Below, piece after piece: positions 5,889-7,140 of a stretch of DNA of 7,140 nt. The notes under the pieces are model-generated. The model saw nothing but the letters and a program-made list of their open reading frames with translations. It was not told where the DNA came from and searched no databases. Within the stretch, counting starts at the first letter, position 1. Each line of letters opens with the position of its first letter. Where the stretch lies: assembly GCA_027038775.1 (NCBI GenBank), contig JALWGP010000365.1, positions 1 through 7,140 of the forward strand, in the 5' to 3' direction. A program made the position numbers and the translations under genes. The DNA comes from Sedimenticola sp. (GTDB lineage: Bacteria; Pseudomonadota; Gammaproteobacteria; Chromatiales; Chromatiaceae).

Positions 5889-5965
5889 GTAGGAGCGGCG
5901 TCCCCGCCGCGAACCCGCGATGGCGGAAATGCCCTCGCTGTTCGGCGCGGGGGCGCGCCTCCTAC
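5889..5965 (+). repeat. REPIN-like element 4 in the serC-serA gap, with covarying B stem
   Basis: Unit A (5889-5913) has the intact GCGGCG/CGCCGC stem with loop TCCC. A longer 27-nt spacer follows, then inverted unit B (5941-5965). On the minus strand the B stem reads GGCGCG/CGCGCC instead of GGCCCG/CGGGCC, so both sides of one base pair have changed together and pairing is kept. The element ends 27 nt from the serC stop codon and may form the 3' hairpin of the serC message. There is no T-tract. Confidence 0.83.
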
Positions 5966-5992
5966 ATTTGAGCTCTCGACGGCTTTTCCACA

Positions 5993-7069
5993 CTATCCGT
6001 GCCGGCGCTCGAACTCCTTCATGAAGTCGATGAGCGCCTGCACGCCGGCTTCCGGCATAGCGTTGTAGATGCTGGCGCGCATGCCGCCCACGGAGCGGTG
6101 GCCCTTGAGGGTCTCCAGCCCCGCCTTGGCGGCCTCTTCCAGGAAGAGGCCGTCCAGCGCCGGGTCGGCCAGGGTGAAGGGCACGTTCATCCAGGAGCGG
6201 CACTTGGGATCCACCGGGTTGTGGTAGAAGTCCGACTCGTCGATGGCGGCATAGAGGGCCTCGGCCTTGCGCTCGTTGATCACCGCCATCACTTCCAGCC
6301 CACCCTGGGCTTTCAGCCACTTGAACACCAGCCCCGCCAGGTACCAGGCATAGGTGGGCGGGGTGTTGTACATGGAACCGGCGTCGGCGTGGATCTGGTA
6401 GTTGAGCATCGCCGGGCAGCTCTCGGGCGCGTGGCCAATGAGATCCTCGCGCACGATCACCAGGGTCAGCCCCGCCGGCCCCACGTTCTTCTGCGCGCCG
6501 GCGTAGATGACGCCGAACTTCGAAACCTCGACGGGACGTGACAGGATGGTGGAGGACATGTCGGCCACCAGCGGCACCTCGCCGCTCTCCGGCACGTAGG
6601 GGAACTCCACCCCCTGGATGGTCTCGTTGGGGGTGTAGTGGAGGTAGGCCGCGTCGGGAGAGATCTCCAGGCTGTCGGCATCGGGCACGGTGAAGTCGGC
6701 GGCGGTGTCGGCGATCACCTTCACCTCGCCGTAGCGGCCGCCCTCGGCGATGGCCTTCTTCGACCAGCTGCCGGTGTTGATGTAGTCGGCCCGGCCGGTG
6801 CGGCCCATGAGGTTCAGCGGCACCATGGCGAACTGGGTGGAGGCGCCGCCCTGGAGAAAGAGCACCTTGTAGTCGTCCGGGATCTCCATCAGCTCGCGCA
6901 GGTCGGCCTCGGCCTCCTCGGCGATGCGCATGAAGGCCTTGCCGCGATGGCTCATCTCCATCACCGACATGCCGGTGCCGTGCCAGTCCAGCAGCTCCTC
7001 CTGGGCCTGTTTCAATACCGCCTCGGGCAGCGCGGCCGGGCCGGCGCTGAAGTTGTAGACTCGTGACAT
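5993..7069 (-). CDS. serC: Phosphoserine aminotransferase
   Basis: This PLP enzyme transaminates 3-phosphohydroxypyruvate with glutamate to give O-phosphoserine, the second step of serine synthesis. Many SerC proteins also act in pyridoxal phosphate synthesis through 4-phosphohydroxythreonine. The 358-residue length is normal. Diagnostic segments are [11 protein letters not shown] (5-15), [16 protein letters not shown] (31-46), [16 protein letters not shown] (72-87), [13 protein letters not shown] (144-156), [11 protein letters not shown] (169-179) and [11 protein letters not shown] (190-200) with Schiff-base K194. The C-terminus retains [17 protein letters not shown]. The ATG at 7069 has AAAGGAA 7 nt upstream. 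It is the first gene of the minus-strand set visible here; serA, the preceding pathway enzyme, follows it. I see no truncation or missing key residue. Confidence 0.97.
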   Translation of the reverse strand: MSRVYNFSAGPAALPEAVLKQAQEELLDWHGTGMSVMEMSHRGKAFMRIAEEAEADLRELMEIPDDYKVLFLQGGASTQFAMVPLNLMGRTGRADYINTGSWSKKAIAEGGRYGEVKVIADTAADFTVPDADSLEISPDAAYLHYTPNETIQGVEFPYVPESGEVPLVADMSSTILSRPVEVSKFGVIYAGAQKNVGPAGLTLVIVREDLIGHAPESCPAMLNYQIHADAGSMYNTPPTYAWYLAGLVFKWLKAQGGLEVMAVINERKAEALYAAIDESDFYHNPVDPKCRSWMNVPFTLADPALDGLFLEEAAKAGLETLKGHRSVGGMRASIYNAMPEAGVQALIDFMKEFERRHG

Positions 7070-7114
7070 GGTTGGGTTCCTTTGCTACTGCGATGATGAA
7101 TTGGTTTTTTTGAT
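7070..7114 (-). promoter_or_regulatory. serC leader with ribosome binding site
   Basis: On the minus strand AAAGGAA (7077-7083) precedes the serC ATG by 7 nt. Farther upstream there is a run of seven A residues (7105-7111) in a locally AT-rich stretch, unlike the rest of the window. This is a plausible site for a promoter, but I cannot pick out a convincing -35/-10 pair, and the region is cut by the window edge. Confidence 0.45.
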
Positions 7115-7140
7115 CCCCTCACCCCTACCCTCTCCCTGAG
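7115..7140 (+). repeat. Partial CCCCTCACCC...CTCTCCCTGAG intergenic repeat at window edge
   Basis: The last 26 bases resemble the first arm of a common gammaproteobacterial intergenic hairpin repeat. In complete copies, CTCTCCCT is followed by its complement AGGGAGAG. Only one arm is in the window, so the hairpin itself is a prediction. It lies upstream of serC. Confidence 0.5.

Noticed and set aside
5875..5890. ACGGA-AAAAAA-TCCGT hairpin upstream of serA as a terminator
   Set aside because: The stem is only 5 bp, with the A/T run in the loop rather than after the stem, and it partly overlaps the REPIN head.
5787..6320. Minus-strand frame overlapping the serC 3' end and crossing the REPIN
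   Set aside because: It overlaps serC in another frame and continues through two repeat families; no protein features.
761..7069. A novel defence or mobile system in the window
   Set aside because: Every coding region maps to a known family (serine and aromatic amino-acid synthesis, YjbQ, Mut7-C). No transposase, nuclease-helicase or toxin-antitoxin genes are visible.

Overview
The window is a high-GC (roughly two-thirds G+C) proteobacterial chromosome segment. It reads best as a gammaproteobacterium, perhaps near the Chromatiales/Ectothiorhodospiraceae. That placement is inferred from the serC/pheA/hisC/tyrA gene order, the fused chorismate mutase-prephenate dehydratase, and abundant GTAGGAG-type REP elements. 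It is not established by a marker gene.

Layout. Positions 3-611 (+) hold the 3' part of a Mut7-C RNase-domain protein with a C-terminal zinc ribbon; its start lies outside the window. Everything else is on the minus strand. Read in the direction of transcription (right to left) the genes are serC (phosphoserine aminotransferase), serA (phosphoglycerate dehydrogenase), pheA (chorismate mutase/prephenate dehydratase), hisC (histidinol-phosphate/aromatic aminotransferase), tyrA (prephenate dehydrogenase) and yjbQ (UPF0047 family). pheA-hisC-tyrA are joined by 4-nt start/stop overlaps (GTGA and ATGA). The other gaps are 149-212 bp, and each contains REP-type hairpin repeats. No stretch longer than 300 bases lacks a gene.

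Function. SerA and SerC catalyse the first two steps of serine synthesis from 3-phosphoglycerate. PheA and TyrA divide prephenate between phenylalanine and tyrosine, and the aminotransferase between them can supply the amino-transfer step. The window therefore holds a serine plus aromatic amino-acid operon of a known kind. I see no new defence, mobile or biosynthetic system.

The less ordinary content is non-coding. Four composite REPIN-like elements have two different half-hairpins. One compensatory base-pair swap supports the stem. Two nearly identical 59-bp copies (57/59) lie in inverted orientation on either side of yjbQ, at the place after tyrA where aroA is often found. Two protein details also deserve a check: YjbQ lacks the usual HTT/HTS histidine, and SerA has Asn where the classical catalytic Glu would align.
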